NCBI GenBank assembly: GCA_963701015.1
Contig: OY969556.1
Coordinates: 4,278,001-4,342,000 of the forward strand
DNA: 64,000 nt
DNA from: MFD09286-c1 sp963701015
GTDB lineage: Bacteria > Bacteroidota > Bacteroidia > Bacteroidales > DTGW01
Direction: 5' to 3'
A program made the translations under genes and the position numbers. Below, piece after piece: positions 48,701 through 56,178 of this stretch (its first letter is position 1; every line of letters begins with the position of its first letter). Under the pieces are notes generated by a model. The model did no database searches. It was not told where the DNA came from and saw only the letters and a list, made by a program, of their open reading frames with translations.

Positions 48701-49574
48701 CAACTTTACTGTTCAGGACAATTTAATTTTTAAAGGTCAGGCCAAAGCAAATAATGGACGTTTCCAATATAAATTTCCAATTCCAAAAGATATTCAGTAC
48801 AATATTGGCAAAGGGAAAATTATATATTATGCAACTGATTCGGTTACCGATATGGCAGGATATACAACAAGCTTTTGCGTAGGTGGGGTAAATTCATTAA
48901 ACACAATTAATGATTCAATTGGACCAAAGATTAAATTGTACATGAACGATACTAATTTTATCAATGGCGGGATTACAAATACAAACCCAAATCTGCTTGT
49001 AAGATTATCCGACACATACGGCATTAATGCTACCGGAAATGGAATTGGTCACAATATTTCGGCGGTTTTGGATAATGATATTTCCAATGCGGTTTACATG
49101 AACGATTCATATTTATCAGATGTTGGTAATTATCAAAGTGGTACAGCTATTTATCCTTATACCGGTTTAAGATTAGGGCAACATACAATTTCAGTTACTG
49201 CCTGGGATATATACGATAATTATTCAACGGCTTCAATACTATTCAATGTTGCAGATAGCAGCAAAATGATTTTGACCAATTTACTTAATTATCCAAATCC
49301 GTTCTCAGCAGAGACCAACTTTGTTTTTGATTTCAATTGGCCAAACCAAAACCTGAATATTGAAATAAGAATATTTTCATTGTCAGGCCAGTTGGAAGCA
49401 ATACTTAAAACCGGCGGTGTTCCAACAGGCTTTAGAATAGATCCGATTACCTGGAATGGAACAAATAATTCAGGCCAAAAATTGAACCCCGGTATTTATT
49501 TATACAGGCTCAGTGTAACAAGTAGTGATGGCCAGCATGCAAATGCTTTTGGGAAAGTTGTTATTGTAAGATAA
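45708..49574 (+). CDS. porU: Type IX secretion sortase PorU
   Basis: A 1288-residue gingipain-like protein. After a signal peptide (to about residue 20) comes an N-terminal beta region, then the caspase-like C25 domain at about 540-930. The presumed catalytic His is in NYTGHSNENQLSHAA and the Cys in FFTASCEYSRFDD. The C-terminus (LLNYPNPFSAETNFVFDF..., PGIYLYRLSVTSS) is a T9SS sorting domain-like fold. PorU removes the C-terminal signal of cargo at the cell surface and attaches it to A-LPS. porV follows directly, as expected. Confidence 0.95.
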   Translation: MRILILICFLNLFILRLSGQDNVYQRTVLWKSNIKISNSIEKLYFAGAYYPDSATKLPYYQEIIENGGMINVSISDVQTEPFDSIELINIGRKELIPDSIVLKQIIRPFRKRFELFVSLIPLYYDTLQHKVLKIKSFKFLINKKPLSLAKSETLTSTTYAAHSILASGKWYKFKLSQDGVVSKDGIYKLNYTDIKAMGFSSPSTVRIFGNGGGMLAKNAAMPRIDDLSEVSVEYFSDHLIFYGQGPNVWTYDSINKIFKHQQNKFSNYTYYYITDLKGTLKTINTIATPENGSQVEVNTFDAYQYNEPDIVNLLRSGAEWYSEPISNGNSYLYNFNFPNTDISSSAKFYYDVIGGSVNTSYFSFVVAGKSFNSKNISSIGSYGNTDGPVASDVNGIISFTPQSDNTSVNATFNNSLSSDGLALGYINYFGINLRCKLVINSQQLLFRDLQSVKAGQVAEFNITNANSNFEVWDITNVCNPQKMTTVLNGTTISFKTKSDSLKQYIVFNNSAFPYTVDIKGEGTGFIQNQDIHGSSVPDMIIVAPTDTGIQSQAQRLANWREQQDGLKVMVVNINQVYNEFSGGRKDVTAIRDMVKMFYDRSTGLGNELKYLLLFGDGTFDNKDEHTGNGNLIPTYESAESLNAGNSYVTDDYFGWMTDNSNDGDNMLEIGIGRIPAQDSSEARIVVDKLINYDSKAGFGDWRNKITMVADDGSSNNGDKYFEEEAEKQSNIVAAYNPTFILNKIYLDAFPIVESALGITYPDVNTNYDKAINLGTLLINYTGHSNENQLSHAAISSQTDIQSWQNKNRYFLFFTASCEYSRFDDLQNGTNASFDNSDVQDWNNVSSSGENILLREEAGGIGLFSTTRVVDEGGNSDLNEAFYNYIFTKDSNNNFYRLGDVNMLSKNQILSASWNTNRLNFALLGDPSMILAYPKDTNIITDSINNKPINELDTLNALGFANVTGHIENNTKFNGIVNVSVYDKVYKRTTLGNLGNELFNFTVQDNLIFKGQAKANNGRFQYKFPIPKDIQYNIGKGKIIYYATDSVTDMAGYTTSFCVGGVNSLNTINDSIGPKIKLYMNDTNFINGGITNTNPNLLVRLSDTYGINATGNGIGHNISAVLDNDISNAVYMNDSYLSDVGNYQSGTAIYPYTGLRLGQHTISVTAWDIYDNYSTASILFNVADSSKMILTNLLNYPNPFSAETNFVFDFNWPNQNLNIEIRIFSLSGQLEAILKTGGVPTGFRIDPITWNGTNNSGQKLNPGIYLYRLSVTSSDGQHANAFGKVVIVR

Positions 49575-49735
49575 TATTAATAATGAGTTTGAGTTATACT
49601 ATGGAATTTATTAGTTATATTAAAATGAATAAAAGACTTATGCATGAATTGAATTTTGAATTAAATCCTTAATTTAAATTTTTTTTAACGATTAAAATTA
49701 AAGTATATATTTGTTGCATTTAAATTTTAGAGAAA

Positions 49736-50977
49736 ATGATTAAAAGAATTTTAATTGTGCTGTTGGTAAGCTCGGTGTTGGCTAATTTAAATATTTTACA
49801 TTGTCAATTTAGCGGTAAATTGTATTATAATGGAGAAAATGGTTCCCATGTAATACAAACCCCTGTTCCTTTTTTAAATATCAATCCTGATTCAAGGGCT
49901 GGAGGAATGGGCGATGTTGGAGCAGCAACTTCTCCTGATATGAATTCATTAAATTTCAATACCGCAAAATATGCCTTTATTGATGACGATTTGGGCTTTT
50001 CAGCATCTTATTGTCCCTGGTTGGCTAATATTTCAACCGATATTAATTTGGCTTATTTAACTTTAGTTGATAGATATGATAAGCAAAGTGTATTTGCTTT
50101 TGGAGTCAGATATTTTTCTTTAGGAAACATTACATTTACAAACGATCAGGGTACTGTTTATGGCTCTAAAAACCCTAATGAATTTAGTTTGGATGGAGCT
50201 TTTAGCAGACAATTTTCTGATAGGATTTCCGGAGGTATTGCTTTTAGGTATATTAGATCAGATTTGGCCGCAGGTTCTGTTGCTGCAACCGGTGGAACAG
50301 CTGCTACTGCAGGTAATGCATTTGCAGTTGACGTTTCATCGTATTACCACCGACCTTTAACCATTAATAACCTGCCGGGTGAATTAGCTTTTGGAATAAA
50401 TATCTCAAACCTGGGTTCAAAAATATCCTATTCCGAAGGTAGCTACAAAGAACTATTGCCAGCCAACCTGCGATTGGGTACTTCAGTTACAATGGAACTT
50501 GATTCATACAATAAATTAACAATATCACTCGATGCAAATAAACTTCTGGTACCAACACCACCTGAATATGCTAGTGATTCCGCAGGTACTCCACTGCAAG
50601 ATCCTACCACAGGAGAATATATTATTTATAAGGGAATGAATCCAAATGTTTCTGTTCCGGTTGGTATAATTCACTCGTTTTATGATGCTCCTAATGGGTT
50701 TAGCGAACAAATGAAAGAAATAAGTATTGCAGGTGGTCTTGAATATTGGTATCGTAACCAGTTTGCTATTCGTGGTGGCTATTTTAATGAAAGTGCCGAG
50801 TTTGGGAACAGAAAATATATGACTTTAGGCATTGGCTTAAAAATGACTGTAATGACATTTGATTTTTCATACCTTGTTCCAACGGCAGGTTCTTCAAGCC
50901 CATTAGCCAATACAATGCGGTTTACGTTTTCCTTTAATATGGGCAAACCCAAAAAACAGAAAGAAGCAATTCAATAA
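49736..50977 (+). CDS. porV: Type IX secretion outer-membrane protein PorV (LptO)
   Basis: A 413-residue FadL-like barrel with signal peptide. It has the PorV start TPVPFLNINPDSRAGGMGDVGAATSPDMNSLNFNTAKYAF and many beta strands ending MRFTFSFNMGKPKKQK. PorV shuttles cargo from the translocon to PorU. Its stop overlaps the ispF ATG by one base. Confidence 0.93.
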   Translation: MIKRILIVLLVSSVLANLNILHCQFSGKLYYNGENGSHVIQTPVPFLNINPDSRAGGMGDVGAATSPDMNSLNFNTAKYAFIDDDLGFSASYCPWLANISTDINLAYLTLVDRYDKQSVFAFGVRYFSLGNITFTNDQGTVYGSKNPNEFSLDGAFSRQFSDRISGGIAFRYIRSDLAAGSVAATGGTAATAGNAFAVDVSSYYHRPLTINNLPGELAFGINISNLGSKISYSEGSYKELLPANLRLGTSVTMELDSYNKLTISLDANKLLVPTPPEYASDSAGTPLQDPTTGEYIIYKGMNPNVSVPVGIIHSFYDAPNGFSEQMKEISIAGGLEYWYRNQFAIRGGYFNESAEFGNRKYMTLGIGLKMTVMTFDFSYLVPTAGSSSPLANTMRFTFSFNMGKPKKQKEAIQ

Positions 50978-51462
50978 TGTTTAGGATTGGTTTTGGATAT
51001 GATGTTCACCAATTGGTCGAAGGTTGTGATTTTTGGCTCGGAGGCATAAAAATTAACCATTACAAAGGATCATTGGGACATTCCGATGGCGATGCACTTA
51101 TTCATGCAATATGCGATGCTTTATTGGGCGCTGCAAATTTGCGCGATATTGGTTATCATTTTCCCGATACTTCTGATAAATTTAAGGGTATTGACAGCAA
51201 GGAACTTTTAAAAAAAGTAATGGAGCTTCTCACTAATAATAATTATGCATTGGGCAACATTGATTCTACAATTTGTCTTCAAACTCCTAAAGTAAAGGAT
51301 TACATACCGGAAATGAAAAAAATACTTGCCGAAACAATTTTGGTACCTGAAGATGTAATTTCAATAAAAGCAACTACAACTGAAAAGTTAGGATTTGCAG
51401 GCCGTGAAGAAGGTATAGCGGTATATGCTGTGGCTTTGATTCAAAAAATAAATGAGAGTTAG
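50977..51462 (+). CDS. ispF: 2-C-methyl-D-erythritol 2,4-cyclodiphosphate synthase
   Basis: A 161-residue IspF. It has the metal-binding RIGFGYDVHQL (D and H), GHSDGDALIHAICDALLGAANLRDIGYHFPD and the C-terminal KATTTEKLGFAGREEGIAV. It performs the cyclisation step of the MEP isoprenoid pathway. It overlaps porV by one base, so it is likely cotranscribed with the T9SS genes. Confidence 0.96.
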   Translation: MFRIGFGYDVHQLVEGCDFWLGGIKINHYKGSLGHSDGDALIHAICDALLGAANLRDIGYHFPDTSDKFKGIDSKELLKKVMELLTNNNYALGNIDSTICLQTPKVKDYIPEMKKILAETILVPEDVISIKATTTEKLGFAGREEGIAVYAVALIQKINES

Positions 51463-51843
51463 TTATTCCGACGCTATTTCAATAAATTCGAATTGCGTAT
51501 CCAAAATATTGGAATAATATTCACCACGTTCAAAAATATCATCATCGCCCGATTCATAACACCAAATTATTTTTAAATCGTTGCCGACATTTTTAAGGTT
51601 TACAAGTATTCTTAACAAGTGCAGAAGTGCCTTTGAAGTACCGCTGTTGAAATATTCGAGCTCAATTGTAACATAAGTATTAATTACGGGATTTTTGCAA
51701 TAATCTAAAATCCAATTACTTAAAATATCATAAAATTTTGATGGATCCTCAGGGATAGAACGACCTTTCAATTTAAGATGTCCATCAGCCTTGAAATCTA
51801 TTTCAGGAGTTTTTTTTGTACCTTCAATGTATAGGGTTTCCAT
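51463..51843 (-). CDS. SiaC-family (DUF1987) regulatory phosphoprotein
   Basis: A 126-residue protein matching the DUF1987/SiaC pattern (LYIEGTKKTPEIDFKADGHLKLKGRSIPEDPSKFYDILSNWI, VTIELEYFNSGTSKALLHLLR). In Pseudomonas, SiaC is dephosphorylated by the SpoIIE-type phosphatase SiaA and controls a diguanylate cyclase. No kinase or phosphatase is adjacent here. Two SpoIIE-type phosphatases are encoded elsewhere in the window (1-923 and 22725-25946). A direct link is speculative. It abuts the convergent ispF. Confidence 0.8.
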   Translation of the reverse strand: METLYIEGTKKTPEIDFKADGHLKLKGRSIPEDPSKFYDILSNWILDYCKNPVINTYVTIELEYFNSGTSKALLHLLRILVNLKNVGNDLKIIWCYESGDDDIFERGEYYSNILDTQFEFIEIASE

Positions 51844-52067
51844 TTTTTCAAATAATGCCTAAATTTAAAAAAATATCTTTAAAAACAAATATGCTTATCG
51901 TTTTTAATAATTTTTTTATAAATTTTAAAAATAAATTAAAACTTAAAATTACACGATATTACTTCAAAACAGTTACAAAATTGGTACTATTATTTTTATT
52001 TTATTGAATTATAAATTCTTGATTAAATAATTAAAATATTGTTTTTCTTTGCAATCAAAATAATAAA

Positions 52068-52158
52068 GGAGAGTTGGCCGAGTGGTCGAAGGCGCACGCC
52101 TGGAAAGTGTGTAAGCTTCAAAAGGGCTTCTAGGGTTCGAATCCCTAACTCTCCGCCA
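52068..52158 (+). tRNA. tRNA-Ser (anticodon GGA)
   Basis: Long-variable-arm tRNA. The acceptor is GGAGAGT / ACTCTCC. The anticodon stem is CACGC / GTGTG around loop CTGGAAA, giving anticodon GGA. T-loop GGTTCGAATCC; discriminator G and an encoded CCA (52156-52158). It marks the left edge of the repeat-rich accessory region. Confidence 0.95.
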
Positions 52159-52182
52159 TTTACATTCAAAACAAAATCAATG

Positions 52183-52217
52183 ACGCTTAAATTTCACTAT
52201 TTAGGCGTTTTTTTATT
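52183..52217 (+). terminator. Terminator after tRNA-Ser
   Basis: ACGCTTAAAT pairs with ATTTAGGCGT (one G-U), loop of 6, followed by a run of T. Confidence 0.8.
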
Positions 52218-52296
52218 TTTTCTCAAACAGATTAATTCACATCCATTTATAGTTGTTGGTGAAATTACTATTTGGCGTTGAGATTCACCAGAACAA

Positions 52297-52363
52297 ATGA
52301 AAGCAATGCAATATGGTCTTCAACGTGGAAAGGAACTTGGTATTGAGGCAATAGAGGATTGAT
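52297..52363 (+). other. Short coding-like remnant
   Basis: A 21-codon frame (MKAMQYGLQRGKELGIEAIED, stop at 52361-52363) with protein-like composition and no start context. It lies in otherwise non-coding sequence just after tRNA-Ser. It may be the tail of a lost gene. I do not recognise the family. Confidence 0.2.
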
Positions 52364-52427
52364 ACGACTAAAATTGCTAAAGACTACAAACCTCTAAAAT
52401 CGACTAAATTCCATATGCTTTTATTTT

Positions 52428-52680
52428 CCAAGCAGGTTCTCTCGAAGAAGACCCTGCTGAAAAGAAAAAGTAAATAATACCTCCCCCATCTGTTATTTGT
52501 ATTCATTCTATGGTTATTATACCAAAAATGTTTTTACTTTTAAAGTGAAAATCAGGGAATTTGTGGGCAGGGATATTTTAATTGTAAAATGAAATAAATT
52601 TTATTTTATGAAAGAAAACAATTCATTGGATAAAATAAATAATGCCTTATATCATGGCACTTATTTGCTAGTTGGCAAAC
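52428..52680 (+). repeat. Long direct repeat, copy 1
   Basis: Near-identical to copy 2 at 55856-56150 over its first 185 bases or so, then less so up to the start of the following gene. It begins with a hairpin (GCAGGTTCT / AAGACCCTGC) and contains GTTTTTACTTTTAAAGTG and AATTTGTGGGCAGGG. A third, short piece (53703-53740) repeats only the hairpin part. Both long copies lie directly upstream of a cassette gene on the same strand, so the repeat may carry a promoter or be part of a mobile unit. Confidence 0.8.
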
Positions 52681-52729
52681 ATTTAGTTGCATCTTAAAAA
52701 AGTTTAAAATAACATTTAAATTGATAGAT

Positions 52730-53694
52730 ATGAAAAACTTATTAATAATTTTAGTTATTTGTTCAATTAATATAAAGATATTCAGTCAAGACACTATTCC
52801 TGTCTACATTACTGCAAATTTAATGATGAGTGGATACATATAAAGATATTGGATAGTATTTCAAATGCAATAAAGTATGATAGTATTGCCGCTGTTAAAA
52901 TAGGAAGTGGTTTTACTGATACTATTTATCTTGGAGAAGGTATTTTTAAATGTGAAATACCTGATATGGGAGCAAATGTAAATATGCCTGTTGTAAAACT
53001 GTTAAATGGAAAGACACTCAAATGGGGTTATCCCAATTATGAATATTATCTATTCAAATTTCCAGAAGATTTGTTTTCTTATTCTAAAGTTACAATAAAT
53101 GCTTGTGATTCATTTGTTTCGTATAGTAAAAAGCATTCATGGTTAACTACAGGGAAATATATTGATACAATAAAAAATATATATGGGTATGATAGTATAA
53201 TGACTATAGATTTGACAATAAATAAAATTGATACTTCTGTTGTACAGTATGGGAATACATTGTCAAGCAATGAACTTTATGCTACATATCAATGGCTTGA
53301 TTGTGATAATAATTATGTTCCTATAAGTGGTGCTACAAATAAAGATTTTCTTTCCACCAAGAATGGCAATTTTTCTGTACTTATTTCAAAAAACGATTGT
53401 ATAGATACATCATCTTGCTATTCTATAACCCAAGTCTCTTCTATTAATCAAAATAAGCTCACTAAATGTTTAATCACACCTAATTCAACAACAGGTATAA
53501 TTAGTATTGATTTCGGAGAGGCTGTTAATTTTGAACTTTCAGTTTTTAATTTAAACGGACAATTAGTTTATAAGAATAAATATTCCACAAATAAAATAGC
53601 TACTTTAGATTTGCCAATTTCGAAGGGTTTATATTTAATAAGAGTTGAAACTAAGAACGGCAATGTATTTAATGATAAAATAATAAAACTATAA
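52730..53694 (+). pseudogene. Secreted protein with T9SS type A sorting domain, frameshifted
   Basis: The ATG at 52730 opens a good signal peptide (MKNLLIILVICSINIKIFSQ) but this frame stops at about 52843. The rest of the protein is in another frame from about 52815 to 53694. Restoring one T in the AAATTTA tract near 52816-52821 joins them as ITANFNDEWIHIKILDSISNA. The body is followed by a type A sorting domain (FELSVFNLNGQLVYKNKYSTNKIATLDLPISKGLYLIRVETKNG). It is either an inactivated gene or a sequencing error in a homopolymer. Function unknown. Confidence 0.75.
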
Positions 53695-53702
53695 CGTTAA
53701 TT

Positions 53703-53860
53703 CCAAGCAGGGTCTCTCGAAGAAGACCATGCTGAGAAGAAAGCAATGGCGGGGCTTATATGGTTTTAGAAGTTAATTCATATAATTAAAATTTGCAATA
53801 TTTTGACAAAACAGTTCTTCGAAAACCGCCACTTCTTATAGCGCAAAACGTCAGAGACAA
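53703..53860 (+). repeat. attC-like inverted-repeat element a
   Basis: GCAATGGCGG (53743-53752) and CCGCCACTTC (53826-53835) form the inner arms. The interior is closely similar to element c (57356-57493). The right end reads GCGCAAAACGTCAGAGAC where element c has GCGCCAAACGTTATGCAC. The left outer part is replaced by a piece of the long direct repeat. Confidence 0.65.
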
Positions 53861-53949
53861 GGCTGAAACAGCACTCCGACAGTAATTCCTGAGTTTGAAA
53901 AATAGTTAAAATTTAGGGCAAGATTCTGACATTTTCGTATTTTTGTTGC

Positions 53950-54834
53950 ATGTACTATAGACGAAAGATATTATTGGCTCTTTTAGAGACTTTTGATAAC
54001 AGGCTTGATAAAATTAGTCTGCAAAAATTATTAATGCTTGTAACTAAGCAACAACTAAAACCTGATTTTTATTTTGTGCCTTACAAGTTTGGTTGTTTTT
54101 CGTTCCAAGCAAATGCAGACCTTGTAACAATGACTAAATACAATCAAGTAAGTACTGAAGACAAATACTGGGTTAAAACTGATTCTGAAAAATATTTATT
54201 AAGTCTCAAGGAAAGAGACCGTCAAGCTATTCGATATATTAAATTACAATATGGAAATAAAAATGCTGATGAGTTAATAAAATATACCTATATAAAGTTC
54301 CCATATTTTGCTGTAAATAGTACTATAGCGAAAGAAAGATTAAGTCAAGAAGAATACCAAAAGGTAATCGAATCCCGACCAAAATCAGATAAAACTATCC
54401 TGTATACAATCGGATATGAAGGAGTGAGTCTGGAGGAATACTTGAATAAACTAATTATAAACGATATTAAAGTGCTTTGTGATGTGCGAAAGAACTCTGT
54501 GAGTATGAAATATGGTTTTAGTAAATCTCAATTGCAAAAAGCTTGTGAGGGTGTTGGTATTAATTATGTTCACATTCCTGAATTAGGCATTGATTCAGAC
54601 AAACGTCAGGATTTAAATACTCAAAAAGATTACGATAAATTGTTTGCAATATATCGTTCTGATATATTATCGCAAACAATAGATGCACAAGATAAATTGT
54701 TAAGATTATTAAAGGAACATAAACGTATAGCTTTGACATGCTTTGAGGCAAATATATGTCAATGCCATAGAAGACATTTAGCTGATGCCATTGTCAAACT
54801 GCCTGGCTTCAATTACCAACTGAAACATATTTGA
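53950..54834 (+). CDS. DUF488-domain protein with N-terminal helical domain
   Basis: A 294-residue protein. Residues 1-130 are a helical domain (LLALLETFDNRLDKISLQKLLMLVTKQQ...FYFVPYKFGCFSF) resembling the Panacea/SocA-like domains found beside toxin-antitoxin genes. Residues 145-294 are DUF488: YTIGYEGVSLEEYLNKL, LCDVRKNSVSMKYGFSKSQL, YVHIPELG, and the paired-Cys end ALTCFEANICQCHRRHLADAI. The following gene starts one base after its stop, so the two act together. DUF488 proteins occur in conflict and DNA-processing contexts but lack an established reaction. Confidence 0.75.
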   Translation: MYYRRKILLALLETFDNRLDKISLQKLLMLVTKQQLKPDFYFVPYKFGCFSFQANADLVTMTKYNQVSTEDKYWVKTDSEKYLLSLKERDRQAIRYIKLQYGNKNADELIKYTYIKFPYFAVNSTIAKERLSQEEYQKVIESRPKSDKTILYTIGYEGVSLEEYLNKLIINDIKVLCDVRKNSVSMKYGFSKSQLQKACEGVGINYVHIPELGIDSDKRQDLNTQKDYDKLFAIYRSDILSQTIDAQDKLLRLLKEHKRIALTCFEANICQCHRRHLADAIVKLPGFNYQLKHI

Positions 54835-54835
54835 C

Positions 54836-55651
54836 ATGCCTTTAACAAAAGTTCTTATTACTGTAAAAACGTATCCTGCAATTTCAAAAAAATATGAAGA
54901 GCTTGTTTGCACTGCAGGATTTAGTGAAGATGGTAAATGGATTCGAATTTATCCTATTCAATTTCGTAAAAAATCATATCAAGAACAATATTCCAAGTAC
55001 GAATGGATTGAATTAGACTTGGTTAAAAATACAAGCGATACTCGTCCGGAGAGTTATAGACCTGTATCACATGAGACACCAATTAAAGTTATTGGTAAAA
55101 TTGCTCCTGATGGTAATGCTTGGACTGAACGCAGAAAATTTGTTTTAAATAAGGTTTATACAAACTTGACATCATTAATTGCTGAAGCTAAAAACAAAGA
55201 TATTTGCACATCCTTAGCAGTTTTCAAACCTACAAAAGTTCTCGATTTTATTTGGGAAGAAGTTGAAAGGGAATGGCCAGAAGATAAATTAGCTCAATTT
55301 CAACAATTAAACCTGTTCCAAAAAATTGATGATAAGAAATTTGAGGTTGTGAAAAAGTTACCATATAAATTTTCCTTCAAATTTGAGGATGATCAAGGGA
55401 AACAAAGTACAACTATGATTGAAGATTGGGAAACTGGTGAATTATATTGGAATTGTTATAATAGAAGTGGTGGCGATGAACAAAAAGCTTGCAGCGATGT
55501 AAGAAAAAAATATTTCGATGATTTTTCCAAAACCAAGGATTTATATTTCTTTCTTGGAACTTCGCAAGTGCATCATTTTACAGGTAAAAATCCTTTTTTA
55601 ATAATTGGCACATTTCATCCAAAACACATATCTCAGTTAAGTTTGTTCTAA
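54836..55651 (+). CDS. Conserved partner of the DUF488 protein, function unknown
   Basis: A 271-residue soluble protein with no signal or membrane segment. It begins KVLITVKTYPAISKKYEELVCTAGFSEDGKWIRIYPIQFR and ends LGTSQVHHFTGKNPFLIIGTFHP. The beta-rich pattern would suit OB-like nucleic-acid-binding domains, but I cannot confirm it. It is coupled to the DUF488 gene (one-base gap) inside the cassette-like region. A two-gene defence or DNA-modification unit is a reasonable guess only. Confidence 0.6.
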   Translation: MPLTKVLITVKTYPAISKKYEELVCTAGFSEDGKWIRIYPIQFRKKSYQEQYSKYEWIELDLVKNTSDTRPESYRPVSHETPIKVIGKIAPDGNAWTERRKFVLNKVYTNLTSLIAEAKNKDICTSLAVFKPTKVLDFIWEEVEREWPEDKLAQFQQLNLFQKIDDKKFEVVKKLPYKFSFKFEDDQGKQSTTMIEDWETGELYWNCYNRSGGDEQKACSDVRKKYFDDFSKTKDLYFFLGTSQVHHFTGKNPFLIIGTFHPKHISQLSLF

Positions 55652-55693
55652 AACTGACAAGATGATTACAATAAAAAAAGATAATATAAAGCC

Positions 55694-55760
55694 CATCCGT
55701 TAACATGCACTCATAAGTAATGGCGGGGTTTACCGCTGGAGCGCTTTTGTAACGAGTGCC
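55694..55760 (+). repeat. attC-like element b (short form)
   Basis: Starts CCGTTAACATGCACTCATAAG and continues TAATGGCGGGG, like the left half of element c. GCACTC (55707-55712) pairs with GAGTGC (55754-55759). The long interior and right half of the other elements are missing. Confidence 0.5.
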
Positions 55761-55799
55761 TCTTTAATCAGCATTTATAATTGATATTTTAAGATGTTA

Positions 55800-55850
55800 C
55801 TATTAGCTGCTCCGTCGAAGCTATTAGCTACTGTGTCGAGGCTATTAGCC
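55800..55850 (+). repeat. 21-bp tandem repeat
   Basis: Two full units (55800-55820 and 55821-55841) and a partial third, each starting CTATTAGCT and ending GTCGA(A/G)G. They fill the spacer between element b and the second long direct repeat. Confidence 0.75.
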
Positions 55851-55855
55851 TTTTT

Positions 55856-56150
55856 CCAGACAGGGTCTCCCGAAGAAGACCCTGCTGAAAAGAAAAAGTA
55901 AATAATACCTCATCCATCCGTTATTTGTATTCATTCTATGGTTATTATATCAAAAATGTTTTTACTTTTAAAGTGAAAATCAGGGAATTTGTGGGCAGGG
56001 CTATTTTAAGTGTAAAATAAAATAAACTTTATTTTATGAAAGTATTGGATTCATTGGTTAAACTAAATAATGCGCCATGCCATGGCAATTATCTGTATAT
56101 AATTGGAAAGATAAACACCATGTTATGGCATTTATATACTAGTTGGCTAC
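55856..56150 (+). repeat. Long direct repeat, copy 2
   Basis: Matches copy 1 (52428-52680) closely from the opening hairpin (CAGGGTCT / AGACCCTG) through TTTATTTTATGAAAG. It is then more divergent and carries extra bases with repeated ATGGCA and CATGGCA words, up to ACTAGTTGGCT next to the following gene. Confidence 0.8.
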
Positions 56151-56178
56151 CATTATAAAAAACATTACAATTTTCAAA

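Noticed and set aside
46000..49000. Several 60-90-codon frames inside porU
   Set aside because: They are shadows of the 1288-residue gene in other frames, without starts or motifs of their own.
52039..52281. An 80-codon + strand frame over the tRNA-Ser region
   Set aside because: It is translated straight through tRNA-Ser and its terminator; no start signal or protein-like features.
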